64,000 nt of DNA from Billgrantia ethanolica (GCF_021404305.1 NZ_JABFTX010000004.1:124001-188000), one strand, 5' to 3'. Shown: positions 1 to 8,826, counted from the stretch's first letter. Numbers and translations: made by a program. Notes: generated from the sequence alone by a model not told the origin.

Positions 1-1311
1 ACCTGGCGTTTCACCCTGCGTGAGGGTGTGACCTTCCACGACGACAGCCCGCTGACGGCACAAGCCGCAGCGTTGAGTCTCGAGCATGCCCTGGCCAAGC
101 CGGGCATACTCGACTCGGCGCCCATCGTCGCCATCGAAGCCGAAGACGCCGACGTCGTGGTGCATCTCGACAGCCCCTTCGCGCCGCTGCCGGCCCTGCT
201 GGCCCACTCCACCACGCTGATCCTGGCCGTGGACGCCTTCGACGACGAGGGGCGGGCCACCCAGATGATCGGCACCGGTCCCTATCGCGTCGCATCGGTC
301 GCCCCCCCTCAGCGCCTGACGGTGGAGCGCTTCGATGGCTATTGGGGCGAGACCCCCGCCATCGGCAGCGCCAGCTATCTGGCGGTGGGGCGCGGCGAAA
401 CCCGCGCACTGATGGCCGAGAGCGGCGACGCCGACGTGGTGTTCACCCTGGACCCGGCCAGCCGCGCACGGCTGGCACGCCATGATCGCCTGGCGCTGCA
501 TGCCGAGCCGCTGCCGCGCACCATCGTGTTCAAACTCAATGCCGAACACCCCTTCCTCGAGGACGAGCGCGCCCGCCAGGCACTGAGCCTGGCCGTCGAC
601 CGGGTCGGCATAGCCGCCGGTTTGCTGCGCCATCCCGAAGCCGCCGCAGCCGAACTGTTCCCGGCCAGTCTCGGCCCCTGGCACTTGGGTTTAAACACCA
701 ATGGGGGTACCGCTGCGGAAGAAGCGCAGGACGTGGAGCGGGCCCGCGAGCTGCTCACCGAACTGGGCTGGGAAGCCAACGGTCGCGGCATGCTGGAGCG
801 CGACGGCCAGCCCTTCCAGCTGACCCTGCGCACCTTCTCCGACCGCCCCGAGCTGCCGCTGGTGGCGACGGCGCTGCAGGATCAGTGGCGCGAAATCGGC
901 GTGGCACTGGAGGTGGCCGTGGGCAACGCCAGCGAGATCCCTTCCGGGCACCGCGACGGCAGCCTGGAGCTAGGCCTGATGGCGCGCAACTACGGCCTGG
1001 TGCCCGACCCGCTCGGCACCCTGCTCGACGACTTCGGCACCGACCCGGAAACGATGGGCGGCGACTGGGGCGCCATGGGCTGGCGCGACGCGGACGTGGC
1101 GGCCTGGCTCGACACCCTGCGCCAGGAGGCCGACATGGATGCTCGCGCCGAACTGGCCGGGCAGGTGGCACGCCGGCTTAACGAGGCGATGCCGGTCGTG
1201 CCCGTGGCTTGGTACCAACAGACGGCGGCGGTCAACGCCGAGCTGGAGGGTTTCTCCATCGATCCGTTGGAGCGCAGCTATCGCATCGACGAACTGAGGT
1301 GGGGAGAATGA
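1..1311 (+). CDS. ABC importer substrate-binding protein, family 5 (5' end outside window)
   Basis: The last 436 residues of an extracytoplasmic solute-binding protein of the peptide/nickel/opine family (SBP family 5). The reading frame is open from base 1, so the true start and signal peptide lie upstream. The visible part opens with the family motif REGVTFHDDSPLTA, then has GTGPYRV and a mid-region RQALSLAVDR segment typical of DppA/NikA-like proteins. It would capture a peptide-like or metal-chelate ligand in the periplasm for the permeases encoded next. Its stop overlaps the next start (ATGA at 1308-1311), so translation is probably coupled. The ligand cannot be told from sequence; nickel, peptides or opines are all possible. 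Confidence 0.85.
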   Translation, partial: TWRFTLREGVTFHDDSPLTAQAAALSLEHALAKPGILDSAPIVAIEAEDADVVVHLDSPFAPLPALLAHSTTLILAVDAFDDEGRATQMIGTGPYRVASVAPPQRLTVERFDGYWGETPAIGSASYLAVGRGETRALMAESGDADVVFTLDPASRARLARHDRLALHAEPLPRTIVFKLNAEHPFLEDERARQALSLAVDRVGIAAGLLRHPEAAAAELFPASLGPWHLGLNTNGGTAAEEAQDVERARELLTELGWEANGRGMLERDGQPFQLTLRTFSDRPELPLVATALQDQWREIGVALEVAVGNASEIPSGHRDGSLELGLMARNYGLVPDPLGTLLDDFGTDPETMGGDWGAMGWRDADVAAWLDTLRQEADMDARAELAGQVARRLNEAMPVVPVAWYQQTAAVNAELEGFSIDPLERSYRIDELRWGE

Positions 1312-2315
1312 GCGAAAACCAGGCTGCGCGCGCGACGTCGCGCTGGGCTTCTCGCTGGACCTCTCACCGGACGACAGGCCTTGGTGGCCTGCTGCTGCAG
1401 CGCCTGTTCCAGGCCGGGCTGGTGGCATGGGTGGTCGGCACCCTGACCTTCGTGCTGACCCGTTCGCTGCCCGGCGACATGGCCTACCGCATCGCCGCCG
1501 GACGTTACGGGCACGACATGGTCAACACCACTGCCGCCGAGGCGGTGCGTGCCGAGCTGGCACTGGACCAGCCGGCGCTCGGCGCCTACTTCGGCTGGCT
1601 GTGGGATCTAATTCAACTCGACCTGGGCCGCTCGCTGGTCAGCGGCGAGCCGGTGGTGGCCGAGCTGTGGCATCAGCTCGGCCACTCGCTCGGCCTGGCC
1701 GCCCTGGCCGTTCTTCTCTCGCTGCTGCTGGGTCCACCGCTGGGCCTGCTCGCCGGGCTCAAGCCCAACGGCATGCTCGATCGCGTAAGCGAAGTGGCGG
1801 CCAGCGTGCTGCGCGCCCTGCCGCCCTTCGCCGTGGGCCTGATCCTGATCCTGATCTTCTCGGTCACCCTCGGCTGGCTGCCTGCTGCCGGCCATGGCCG
1901 CAGCGCACACGGCGTGCTGCCGGCACTGACCCTGGCGTTGGCGCTGGCCGCGATTTCCAGCCGGGTGGCACGCAACGCCATGGCCGACGTATCGCAGTCG
2001 GCCTACTACGCCTTCTCGCGTACCAAGGGGCTGGGCGAGCGCCTGAGCTTCCTGCGCCACGGCCTGCGCAACGCCGCGGTGCCGGTGGTGGCCTACCTCG
2101 GCGTACAGTTCGTCTACCTGATCGAGGGCGTGGTGGTGGTCGAGACCCTGTTCGCCTGGCCTGGCATCGGCCACGCCCTGGTGCACGCCATCGTTGCCCG
2201 CGACGTGCCGATGATCCAGGGCACCGCGTTGGTGATGGGGCTGATGTTCGTCGCCCTCAATACCGTGGTGGATCTGCTCTGCCACTGGCTCGACCCCAGG
2301 AGGCGCAGCGCATGA
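1308..2315 (+). CDS. ABC transporter permease, DppB/NikB type
   Basis: Inner-membrane permease of 335 residues for the importer whose binding protein precedes it. After a basic N-terminus it has about six hydrophobic segments and the binding-protein-dependent transport signature near SRTKGLGERLSFLRHGLRNA, the cytoplasmic loop that contacts the ATPase. The family's N-terminal motif is seen as TFVLTRSLPGD. The ATG at 1308 was chosen because it overlaps the upstream stop and gives the usual length; a longer frame upstream lies inside the preceding gene. The stop overlaps the next start at 2312. Family and role are clear; the substrate is not. Confidence 0.9.
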   Translation: MSENQAARATSRWASRWTSHRTTGLGGLLLQRLFQAGLVAWVVGTLTFVLTRSLPGDMAYRIAAGRYGHDMVNTTAAEAVRAELALDQPALGAYFGWLWDLIQLDLGRSLVSGEPVVAELWHQLGHSLGLAALAVLLSLLLGPPLGLLAGLKPNGMLDRVSEVAASVLRALPPFAVGLILILIFSVTLGWLPAAGHGRSAHGVLPALTLALALAAISSRVARNAMADVSQSAYYAFSRTKGLGERLSFLRHGLRNAAVPVVAYLGVQFVYLIEGVVVVETLFAWPGIGHALVHAIVARDVPMIQGTALVMGLMFVALNTVVDLLCHWLDPRRRSA

Positions 2316-3139
2316 ACGGCTCTACCCTGACGCCTTCCCGCCGCCTTGCCCTGCCGACGCTGAACGGCCGCCAGCGCCTCGGTGCCACGCTGCTGGCGCT
2401 GCTGCTCGCCTTCGCCTGGCTGGTGCCCTGGCTGTTCGAGGCCGACCCCGCCCGTCAGCAGCTCACCCGTATTCTGCAGCTGCCGACGCTGGCCGAGCCG
2501 CTCGGCACCGACCACCTGGGGCGCAGCCTGCTGGCGCGGCTGGCCAGCGCCGTGCGCCTGTCGCTGGGCATGGCGCTACTCAGCGTGGCCAGTGCCGCCG
2601 TGCCGGGAGTGATTCTCGGCGTGATCGCCGGCTGGCGCGGTGGCTGGCTCGACCGCGTGCTGGGCAGCATGGCCGACGCCTTCCTGGCCCTGCCCGGCCT
2701 GCTGCTGGTGCTGCTGCTGGTGGCCATCGCTCCAGGCAACTTCTGGGCGCTCTACGTCGGTATCTCACTGGTGCTGTGGATCGAGTACTTCCGCGTGGTG
2801 CGGGCCCGCACCCGAGTGCTGGTCGCCTCGCCCCAGCTCGAGGCAAGCCGCCTGCTCGGCTTCGGCCCGCTCTACCTGTTCCGCCGCCACCTGTGGCCCG
2901 AGCTGGCGCCGCAGGTGCTGACCCTGGCCGCCTTCGGCGCCGCCAGTGCGATCCTCGCCATGGCCGCGCTGGGTTTCGTCAGCGTCGGGCTGCGCCCTCC
3001 CACCGCCGAGCTGGGGCTGATGATGATCGAGCTGCTGCCCTACTACCACGAGGCGCCCTGGGCCATGGCCCAGCCGATCCTGGTGCTGTTCGTGCTGGTG
3101 CTGAGCCTCAACCTGCTGGCGGGAAGGGATCCACGATGA
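2312..3139 (+). CDS. ABC transporter permease, DppC/NikC type
   Basis: Second permease subunit, 275 residues, pairing with the 1308-2315 product to form the membrane channel. It shows the DppC-type LGTDHLGRSLLARL motif around residues 60-75, followed by about five transmembrane segments. The EAA-like loop reads EASRLLGFGPLYLFRRHLWP. The start ATG overlaps the preceding gene by four bases, and its stop overlaps the next start (ATGA at 3136-3139), so all four genes look translationally coupled. Slightly short for the family, but nothing essential seems to be missing. Confidence 0.9.
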   Translation: MNGSTLTPSRRLALPTLNGRQRLGATLLALLLAFAWLVPWLFEADPARQQLTRILQLPTLAEPLGTDHLGRSLLARLASAVRLSLGMALLSVASAAVPGVILGVIAGWRGGWLDRVLGSMADAFLALPGLLLVLLLVAIAPGNFWALYVGISLVLWIEYFRVVRARTRVLVASPQLEASRLLGFGPLYLFRRHLWPELAPQVLTLAAFGAASAILAMAALGFVSVGLRPPTAELGLMMIELLPYYHEAPWAMAQPILVLFVLVLSLNLLAGRDPR

Positions 3140-4584
3140 GTGCGTACTTACTTCAGGCGGAAGACGTCACGATCCAGGGCGAGGGCGTCACCATCGCGCC
3201 CTTCTCCTGTGCGCTCAAAGCCGGTAGCCGGCTGACCCTGCTCGGCGAGACCGGCTCGGGCAAGAGTCTGCTCGCTCAGGCCATCATGGGCACGCTGCCC
3301 CGCGGCCTGAGCGCGCGGGGGCGACTCGTCATCGACGGCGAGACCTTCGATGCCGCCGATGACAAGTCGCGCCGCGCCCTGTGGGGCCGACGCCTGGCGC
3401 TGCTGCCCCAGGAGCCTTGGCATGCGCTGGACCCGACCATGCGTGCCGTAGCGCAGGTGGCCGAGAGCCACCGCCACGTGGCCGGGCGTGATCGCCGCGC
3501 CGCGCTTCAAGCCGCCTGGGCCGATCTGACCGAGCTGGGCCTGGCCGAGGCCGGCGGCAAGCTGCCCGGCGAACTCTCCGGCGGCATGGCGCAGTGGGTG
3601 GCCTTTGCCGCCGCCAGTGCCGGCGGCGCGCCCATCGTCATCGCCGACGAGCCGACCAAGGGGCTCGATGCGCCGCGCCGCGATGCCGTGGTCGAGCTGC
3701 TGGCTCGCACGCCCGAGAGCGGCGGCGTTCTGCTCACCATCACCCACGACATCGACGTGGCCCGCCGCCTGGGCGGCGAAGTGGTGATTCTGCGCCAGGG
3801 ACAGGTGATCGAGCGCGGAGCGGCCCAGCAAGTGCTCACTTACCCTCAAAGCGAGTACGGCCAGGAGTTGCTGAACGCCGAGCCCAGCCGTTGGCCACGC
3901 CCGGCACCGCTCGGCGAAACGACCCAGGCGCCGGTGGTGACCGCCACCGACCTGGCCAAGACCCGCGGCGGGCGCGAGCTGTTCCGCGAACTCTCCCTCA
4001 CGGTGCGCCCCGGTGAGATCGTCGGCGTGGTCGGTCCTTCCGGCTGCGGCAAGAGTACGCTGGGCGACATGCTGCTCGGCGTGACGCGCGCCGACGGCGG
4101 CAAGATCCAGCGCACTTCAGGGCATCCGCTCGGCTTTCAGAAGCTCTACCAAGACCCGCCGGCAGCCTTCTCGCCCCACTGGCAGCTCTCCCGGCTGCTC
4201 GACGACCTGGTACGCCGCCACCGCCTGGATCGCAGCGCCATCCCCCCGCTGATGGCGCGCCTTGGGCTCAACGAGCACCTGCTGGAGCGCCGCCCCGGCG
4301 AGATCTCCGGCGGCGAACTGCAGCGCTTCGCTATTTTGCGGGTGCTGCTGCTGGAGCCGTGCTTCCTGTTCGCCGACGAGCCGACCTCGCGCCTCGACCC
4401 CATCACCCAGCGCCGGACCCTGGCGCTGCTGGTGGAGCTGGCTCGCGAGCGGCACTGCGGCGTGATGCTGGTGAGCCACGACCCGGCGTTGATCGAGCAC
4501 ACCTGCGACCGCCGCATCGTCCTCGGTGACGAGCAGGTGAGCGCGGCCGGGCAGGCACTCTACCCGGCCCCGGAGCTTGTCTGA
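3136..4584 (+). CDS. ABC transporter ATP-binding protein with two fused ATPase domains
   Basis: A 482-residue protein holding both ATPase domains that are usually encoded separately as DppD and DppF. Domain 1 has Walker A GETGSGKS near residue 37, signature LSGGMAQ near 146 and a Walker B ending in ADEPTKGLD. Domain 2 has Walker A GPSGCGKST near residue 300, signature ISGGELQ near 390 and ADEPTSRLD. It would energise uptake by the two upstream permeases. The architecture resembles YejF/GsiA-type double ATPases, though shorter than most. It is the last gene of the operon and is followed by a strong hairpin. Confidence 0.9.
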   Translation: MSAYLLQAEDVTIQGEGVTIAPFSCALKAGSRLTLLGETGSGKSLLAQAIMGTLPRGLSARGRLVIDGETFDAADDKSRRALWGRRLALLPQEPWHALDPTMRAVAQVAESHRHVAGRDRRAALQAAWADLTELGLAEAGGKLPGELSGGMAQWVAFAAASAGGAPIVIADEPTKGLDAPRRDAVVELLARTPESGGVLLTITHDIDVARRLGGEVVILRQGQVIERGAAQQVLTYPQSEYGQELLNAEPSRWPRPAPLGETTQAPVVTATDLAKTRGGRELFRELSLTVRPGEIVGVVGPSGCGKSTLGDMLLGVTRADGGKIQRTSGHPLGFQKLYQDPPAAFSPHWQLSRLLDDLVRRHRLDRSAIPPLMARLGLNEHLLERRPGEISGGELQRFAILRVLLLEPCFLFADEPTSRLDPITQRRTLALLVELARERHCGVMLVSHDPALIEHTCDRRIVLGDEQVSAAGQALYPAPELV

Positions 4585-4598
4585 ACGGGCACCCAACG

Positions 4599-4626
4599 AC
4601 ATCGCCCCGCATGAGCGGGGCGATGT
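4599..4626. terminator. Bidirectional hairpin between convergent genes
   Basis: A perfect 12-bp stem (ACATCGCCCCGC with its complement) and a 4-base loop lies between the convergent ABC operon and the carboxypeptidase gene. There is no T-run on either side, so termination may be Rho-assisted. Confidence 0.6.
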
Positions 4627-4655
4627 GAGAATGGAGAAGGGCGGGGTGGCAGGCG

Positions 4656-5990
4656 TCAGTAGTGCGCCACCACCATGCAGTCCATGCCCTGGGCGCGCAG
4701 ACTGTTGCAGGCGGAGTGGGCATCGCTCTCCTGCAGGTCGACCAGGCGTGCGCGGAACACCCGTCGCTCACCCTCCGACTCCGCCACCGACACCCGCAGG
4801 TCACGCATGAAGCCGGCAAGCTGGTCGGCGGCACGGGTCGCCAGATGGCGTGCCTGATCCGGATCGTTGAAGGCGCCGACCTGCACCGCCCAGTTACCTC
4901 CACTGCTGGCACGCGACATGTCGGCCTGATAGGTGGCACGCGGTGAGTCGGCCTGGGCGATCAGGGCGCGAATCGGATCGTCGGCGGAGCCCATCTCGAC
5001 CCCCATCTCCGACTGGAAGGAGAGTCGACGCTCACCGCTCTCGGGCTGCCCAATGGCCTCGGGTGCTGCCGCCAACTGCCGATCCGAGGGGGGTGGGCTG
5101 TCAGGCAGCTGCATACTGTCGCCCAGCACATCGGCCTGGGCAATCCAGTCGCCACGCTGCAGCATGGAGAGACGAGCAAAACCACGGTCGAGCAGGTCGG
5201 CCATGTGGGTGTCGCGCGAGGCAGCGGTGAAGCCCCCCATTACCACGGAGACGATACGCCGATCGTTACGGATCGCCGAGGTCGCCACATTGAAGCCGGA
5301 GGCGCGGATGAAGCCGGTCTTGAGGCCATCGGCGCCGGCATAGTTGCGCAGCAGCCGGTTGTGGCTGGTATGGGTGGTGCCGCGATAGGTGAAGCTCTGG
5401 GTGGAGAAGTAGTGATAGTACTGGGGGAAATCCTGCATCACGCGGATCGACAGCGTGGCCATGTCGCGGGCCGTGGTGACCTGAGCATTGTCGGGCAGCC
5501 CGGAAGCGTTACGGAACACGGTACTGGTCATGCCCAGCTCGTTGGCGCGCTGGGTCATCATGCGGGCGAAACCGGACTCGGTGTTGCCCAGCGCCTCGGC
5601 GACCACCACGGCAACGTCGTTGGCCGAACGCACCACCAGCGCCTTGATGGCCTCTTCCGCCGTGATCGTGCTACCCGCCGCGAGCCACAGCTTGGAAGCG
5701 GGCATCGAAGCGGCATGGGCCGATACCGGTAACGGCTGGTTCAAGCGTATGGTGCCATTCTCGAGTGCCTCGAACAGCATGTAAAGCGTCATCATCTTGG
5801 TCAGCGAGGCGGGATAGCGCGTCGCATCGGCATTGGCCTGATGCAGGACGTCGCCGCTCTCGACATCGATCACGATGGCCGCATAGCGGGGGTTGGCCTG
5901 CGCCGAACCGATCGTCAACAACTGAAGAAAAAGAAAAAAGAAAATGGCCACACCGAGGTAAGGTCGGTTGTAGGAGCGCATGACGAACAC
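4656..5990 (-). CDS. D-alanyl-D-alanine carboxypeptidase (PBP5/6 type) with C-terminal SPOR domain
   Basis: A 444-residue periplasmic, membrane-associated peptidase that trims the terminal D-Ala from peptidoglycan stem peptides. An N-terminal hydrophobic signal ends near residue 32 (IGSAQANP). The serine-peptidase motifs are all present: SLTK (Ser62, Lys65), SAN (Ser122, Asn124) and KTG (Lys224). The region after about residue 365 (WAVQVGAFNDPDQA) is a SPOR-type domain, which in other proteins binds glycan denuded of peptides at the division site. E. coli PBP5 lacks this domain and has an amphipathic anchor instead. Met4 is an alternative start. The gene stands alone, convergent with the ABC operon. 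Confidence 0.9.
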   Translation of the reverse strand: MFVMRSYNRPYLGVAIFFFLFLQLLTIGSAQANPRYAAIVIDVESGDVLHQANADATRYPASLTKMMTLYMLFEALENGTIRLNQPLPVSAHAASMPASKLWLAAGSTITAEEAIKALVVRSANDVAVVVAEALGNTESGFARMMTQRANELGMTSTVFRNASGLPDNAQVTTARDMATLSIRVMQDFPQYYHYFSTQSFTYRGTTHTSHNRLLRNYAGADGLKTGFIRASGFNVATSAIRNDRRIVSVVMGGFTAASRDTHMADLLDRGFARLSMLQRGDWIAQADVLGDSMQLPDSPPPSDRQLAAAPEAIGQPESGERRLSFQSEMGVEMGSADDPIRALIAQADSPRATYQADMSRASSGGNWAVQVGAFNDPDQARHLATRAADQLAGFMRDLRVSVAESEGERRVFRARLVDLQESDAHSACNSLRAQGMDCMVVAHY

Positions 5991-6176
5991 CTCTGGTTCC
6001 CTTTTGATTCCCCGTGGTCCGATTCTAAAGCGGACCTTGCCTCAGTATGGCTGCATAATGAAGTGCTTAACAGCCGGAATAGCGAGTTTTTTTGCATATA
6101 TACCGGCTGCTTCCATCAAACTTCCGTTTATTAATCAACTGGAATAACAGCCCGTTACCTCTGCGATGCAGACCCG

Positions 6177-7394
6177 CTATTCCCAGGCGGGGAAGGGGTC
6201 GGGCAAGTCGGCCCACGCCCGATGACCATCCGCCAATGCGGCGTCGCTCAGCAGACACTCGTCCAAAGCCTGACGGATACGCGCTTCGTCGAGGTTCTGG
6301 CCGATGAACACCAGTTCCTGACGCATGTCGCCGAACGGCTCTTCCCACTGCTCCATGATGTAGCCACGCGTCTCCGGATCCTTGGGCCAGCGCGACTCGG
6401 GCACGGCCTTCCAGAACATGCCGGCAAAGCCATAATGGGCAATGCCGCCCGCCTGACTCCACTGGCCGGCGTACTGAGGTCGCGAGGCGAGCCAGAAGAA
6501 GCCCTTCGAACGCAGCAGCTTGCCGCCGAACCAGTCGCCATGCAACAGGGCGTGAAACTTCTCGGGATGGAAAGGCCGCCGGGCGCGATAGACGAAGCTC
6601 GAGATGCCGTACTCCTGGGTTTCAGGCACGTGCTCACCGCGCAGCTCCTTGAGCCAGCCCGGGGCGAGCCTGGCCCGTTCGAAGCTGAAGCGGCCGGTAT
6701 CGAGCACCTTGTCGAGCGGCACCCGGCCGTGGGCCATGGGTACCAGCTCGGCGTCGGGATTGAGCGAGCGCAGCACCGCCTTCAACTCCGCCAGTTGCGC
6801 CTCGTCGATCAGGTCGGTCTTGCTGATCAACAGCACGTCGCAGAACTCGATCTGGTCCACCAGCAGGTCGGCTACGTTGCGCTCGTCCTCCTCGCCCAGG
6901 CTCTCGCCCGCCTCGGCGAGGGATTTCGCCTCCCGGTACTGCGCCAGGAAGTTGGCACCGTCGACCACCGTCACCAGGGTGTCGAGGCGGGCGACGCTCG
7001 AGAGACTCTGGCCCTGCTCGTCCTCGAAGGTGAAGGTCTCCGCCACCGGCAGCGGCTCGGAGATCCCGGTGGACTCGATCACCAGCTGATCGAAGCGGCC
7101 TTCCCGCGCCAGCCGGCTCACCTCCACCAGCAGGTCCTCACGCAGCGTGCAGCAGATGCAGCCATTGCTCATCTCGACCAGCCGCTCCTCGGCCCGGTTG
7201 AGCGTCACCTCGTCATCGCCACTGCCCGGCGCGCCTCGTACCAGGGCCGCATCGATGTTGACCTCGCTCATGTCGTTGACGATCACCGCCACGCGGCGTC
7301 CGTCGCGATTGGCCAGGATATGGTTGAGCAGAGTGGTCTTTCCCGCTCCGAGAAAGCCGGAAAGCACGGTAACCGGCAGTGGCTTATGGGACAT
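6177..7394 (-). CDS. COG0523 (CobW/P47K) GTPase, probable zinc metallochaperone
   Basis: A 405-residue G3E-family GTPase. It has the P-loop GFLGAGKT (residues 13-20), the family metal site CICC (Cys79, Cys81, Cys82), a SKTD-type guanine motif and a CobW C-terminal domain. COG0523 proteins with CxCC next to a zinc-independent dksA paralog belong to Zur regulons (for example PA5535 in Pseudomonas aeruginosa and ZigA in Acinetobacter). They are thought to move zinc to client enzymes during starvation. The ATG at 7392-7394 follows a good GAGGAG site and overlaps the dksA2 stop by one base (TGATG), so the two are co-translated. Specific client proteins are unknown. Confidence 0.88.
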   Translation of the reverse strand: MSHKPLPVTVLSGFLGAGKTTLLNHILANRDGRRVAVIVNDMSEVNIDAALVRGAPGSGDDEVTLNRAEERLVEMSNGCICCTLREDLLVEVSRLAREGRFDQLVIESTGISEPLPVAETFTFEDEQGQSLSSVARLDTLVTVVDGANFLAQYREAKSLAEAGESLGEEDERNVADLLVDQIEFCDVLLISKTDLIDEAQLAELKAVLRSLNPDAELVPMAHGRVPLDKVLDTGRFSFERARLAPGWLKELRGEHVPETQEYGISSFVYRARRPFHPEKFHALLHGDWFGGKLLRSKGFFWLASRPQYAGQWSQAGGIAHYGFAGMFWKAVPESRWPKDPETRGYIMEQWEEPFGDMRQELVFIGQNLDEARIRQALDECLLSDAALADGHRAWADLPDPFPAWE

Positions 7395-7822
7395 CACGCG
7401 TCTCCTCGCTGCTTGCTGTAGTGATGTTCGCGTTTCTCCTGTCGCTCCTTGGCCTCCAGGCACAGTTCGGCGGTCGGCCTGAGCAACAGTCGGGGCAAGC
7501 CGATGGGCTGACCGGTTTCGGCGCAATAGCCGTAGTCGCCCTCTTCGATACGCCGCAGTGCCTGATGAATCTTGCGCAGCAGCCGTGTCTCGCGATCGGC
7601 CTGGCGTAACAGCAGCCGCAGCTCCTCCTCCACGGCGGCACGATCGAGCTCGTCGCCGCTGCGCTCGTTGTCGGCGATGGCACTGCGCACCTCCACCAGG
7701 TGCGCCTCCACTTCGGCCCGCTCGGCAGCCAGCCGGTGCTGGAAAAATGCCAGCTGCTCATCGTTCATGTATGCCTCTTCGGGCATGGCCAGCAGTCGCT
7801 GCACCTCGGGATCGGCCGACAT
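7394..7822 (-). CDS. dksA2: Zinc-independent DksA paralog (DksA2)
   Basis: A 142-residue TraR/DksA-family RNA-polymerase secondary-channel factor that acts with ppGpp. The coiled-coil tip aspartates are conserved (Asp57 and Asp60 in GDELDRAA). The zinc finger of classical DksA is reduced: its four cysteines are Cys100, Thr103, Cys121 and Ala124, the CxxT/CxxA pattern of P. aeruginosa DksA2, which works without zinc. The ATG at 7822 is preferred because GGAGAGG sits eight to nine bases upstream; the ATG at 7828 is too close to that site. It is the first gene of the Zur-box operon and would replace zinc-loaded DksA when zinc is scarce. Confidence 0.92.
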   Translation of the reverse strand: MSADPEVQRLLAMPEEAYMNDEQLAFFQHRLAAERAEVEAHLVEVRSAIADNERSGDELDRAAVEEELRLLLRQADRETRLLRKIHQALRRIEEGDYGYCAETGQPIGLPRLLLRPTAELCLEAKERQEKREHHYSKQRGDA

Positions 7823-7846
7823 GGGCATCCTCTCCTGAAAATAGAC

Positions 7847-7859
7847 GTTATAACATAAC
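7847..7859 (-). promoter_or_regulatory. Zur box
   Basis: GTTATAACATAAC is a 13-bp palindrome (GTTAT-N3-ATAAC) that differs at one position from the gammaproteobacterial Zur core GTTATANTATAAC. It lies 25 bp upstream of dksA2, overlapping the likely -10 region, so Zur with zinc bound would repress the dksA2/COG0523 operon. Confidence 0.8.
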
Positions 7860-7925
7860 AATACTATTTCCCATGGCAAACCCTCTACGCCAAGACGGCT
7901 TGTGATCCAGCTCCCCGAATATCCA

Positions 7926-7979
7926 GGCAATTTCTTGCCCGCTGGGCAACTTCTTGCCCGACCCGGGCAAGAAGTTGCC
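7926..7979 (+). repeat. Three copies of a 16-bp sequence (two direct, one inverted) upstream of hcp
   Basis: GGCAATTTCTTGCCCG (7926-7941) is repeated as GGCAACTTCTTGCCCG (7945-7960), then again in inverted orientation (7964-7979). Copies 2 and 3 form a perfect 16-bp stem with a 3-base loop. They lie about 95-148 bp upstream of the predicted hcp transcription start, where sigma-54 activators usually bind. A role as a cruciform or terminator is the alternative. Confidence 0.7.
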
Positions 7980-8047
7980 TAAGCCAAATTAGCTTCGTTC
8001 ACGCTAAAAAACTACAACCGCTTGTATTTAAACGGCTTTAAAGATAA

Positions 8048-8063
8048 TGGCACACATGCTGCT
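8048..8063 (+). promoter_or_regulatory. Candidate sigma-54 (-24/-12) promoter of hcp
   Basis: TGGCACACATGCTGCT has the essential GG-N10-GC layout and matches the consensus TGGCAC-N5-TTGC except for one base. It lies 53 bp before the hcp start codon. RpoN control of hcp genes is known in Vibrio and Pseudomonas. Confidence 0.55.
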
Positions 8064-8115
8064 CATATCGAACTGTCCATCGGGACATTTCATTCACATC
8101 GTCAAGGAGCAGACC

Positions 8116-8634
8116 ATGCCGACTCCCTGCTATATCAGCATCCAGGGCCAGACCCAGGGCAACATCACCGCCGGTGCCTTCACTCCGGATTCCGTAGGCA
8201 ACATCTACGTGGAAGGCCACGAAGACGAGATGCTGGTTCAGGAGTTCAAGCACGTCGTCACCGTGCCCACCGACCCGCAGTCCGGCCAGCCCTCCGGCCA
8301 GCGCGCCCACAAGCCGTTCGTCTTCACCGTGGCCCTGAACAAGGCCGTGCCGCTGATGTACAACGCCCTGGCTTCCGGCGAAATGCTGCCGAACGTGGAG
8401 CTGAAGTGGTACCGCACCTCCGTCGAGGGCAAGCAGGAGCACTTCTTCACCACCACCCTGACCGACGCCACCATCGTCGACATCAACCTGCGCATGCCTC
8501 ACGCCCAGGACACCACCAAGGCTGAGTTCACTCAGCTGATGGACGTGTCCCTGGCCTACCGCAAGATCGACTGGGAACACAACGTCGCCGGCACTTCCGG
8601 TTCCGACGACTGGCGCGCCCCGATCGAGTCTTGA
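8116..8634 (+). CDS. hcp: Hcp-family type VI secretion tube protein (orphan)
   Basis: A 172-residue Hcp-family protein. Hcp forms hexameric rings that stack into the inner tube of the type VI secretion system and is itself secreted. The N-terminus PCYISIQGQTQGNIT and the segments HKPFVFTVALNKAVP and FFTTTLTDATIVDI are typical. Start ATG 8116 follows CAAGGAG; a longer frame reaches 8047 but has no ribosome site. No other T6SS gene (tss, vgrG, clpV) is present nearby, so this copy depends on a system encoded elsewhere. A pair of hairpins and a T-run terminate it. Confidence 0.92.
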   Translation: MPTPCYISIQGQTQGNITAGAFTPDSVGNIYVEGHEDEMLVQEFKHVVTVPTDPQSGQPSGQRAHKPFVFTVALNKAVPLMYNALASGEMLPNVELKWYRTSVEGKQEHFFTTTLTDATIVDINLRMPHAQDTTKAEFTQLMDVSLAYRKIDWEHNVAGTSGSDDWRAPIES

Positions 8635-8647
8635 TCGGCTAGCCCCG

Positions 8648-8734
8648 CGCCCCCACCCGCCGGCTCGCCGGGCGGGGGCGACGGTTCGCACTACGACGCC
8701 AGCGCTCCTCTCGAGCGCTGGCGTCGTGGTTTTT
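8648..8734 (+). terminator. Tandem hairpins and intrinsic terminator after hcp
   Basis: A 12-bp GC-rich stem with one mismatch (8648-8680) is followed by a perfect 14-bp stem ACGACGCCAGCGCT (arms 8693-8706 and 8714-8727) and a GGTTTTT run. The second is a textbook Rho-independent terminator. Confidence 0.85.
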
Positions 8735-8807
8735 CAGGATGAGTAACGGCTCAAGCCGAGGCACCCCACTCGCTCATGATGCCAGCAGCAAATCAATAAA
8801 TGCCAAT

Positions 8808-8826
8808 AATAATATTTTGCATTATC
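8808..8826 (-). promoter_or_regulatory. Fur-like box upstream of the LysR gene
   Basis: Read on the minus strand, GATAATGCAAAATATTATT matches 14 of 19 positions of the Fur consensus GATAATGATAATCATTATC. It lies 52 bp before the LysR start. A second Fur-like box precedes the receptor gene downstream, which supports iron control of both. Confidence 0.45.
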
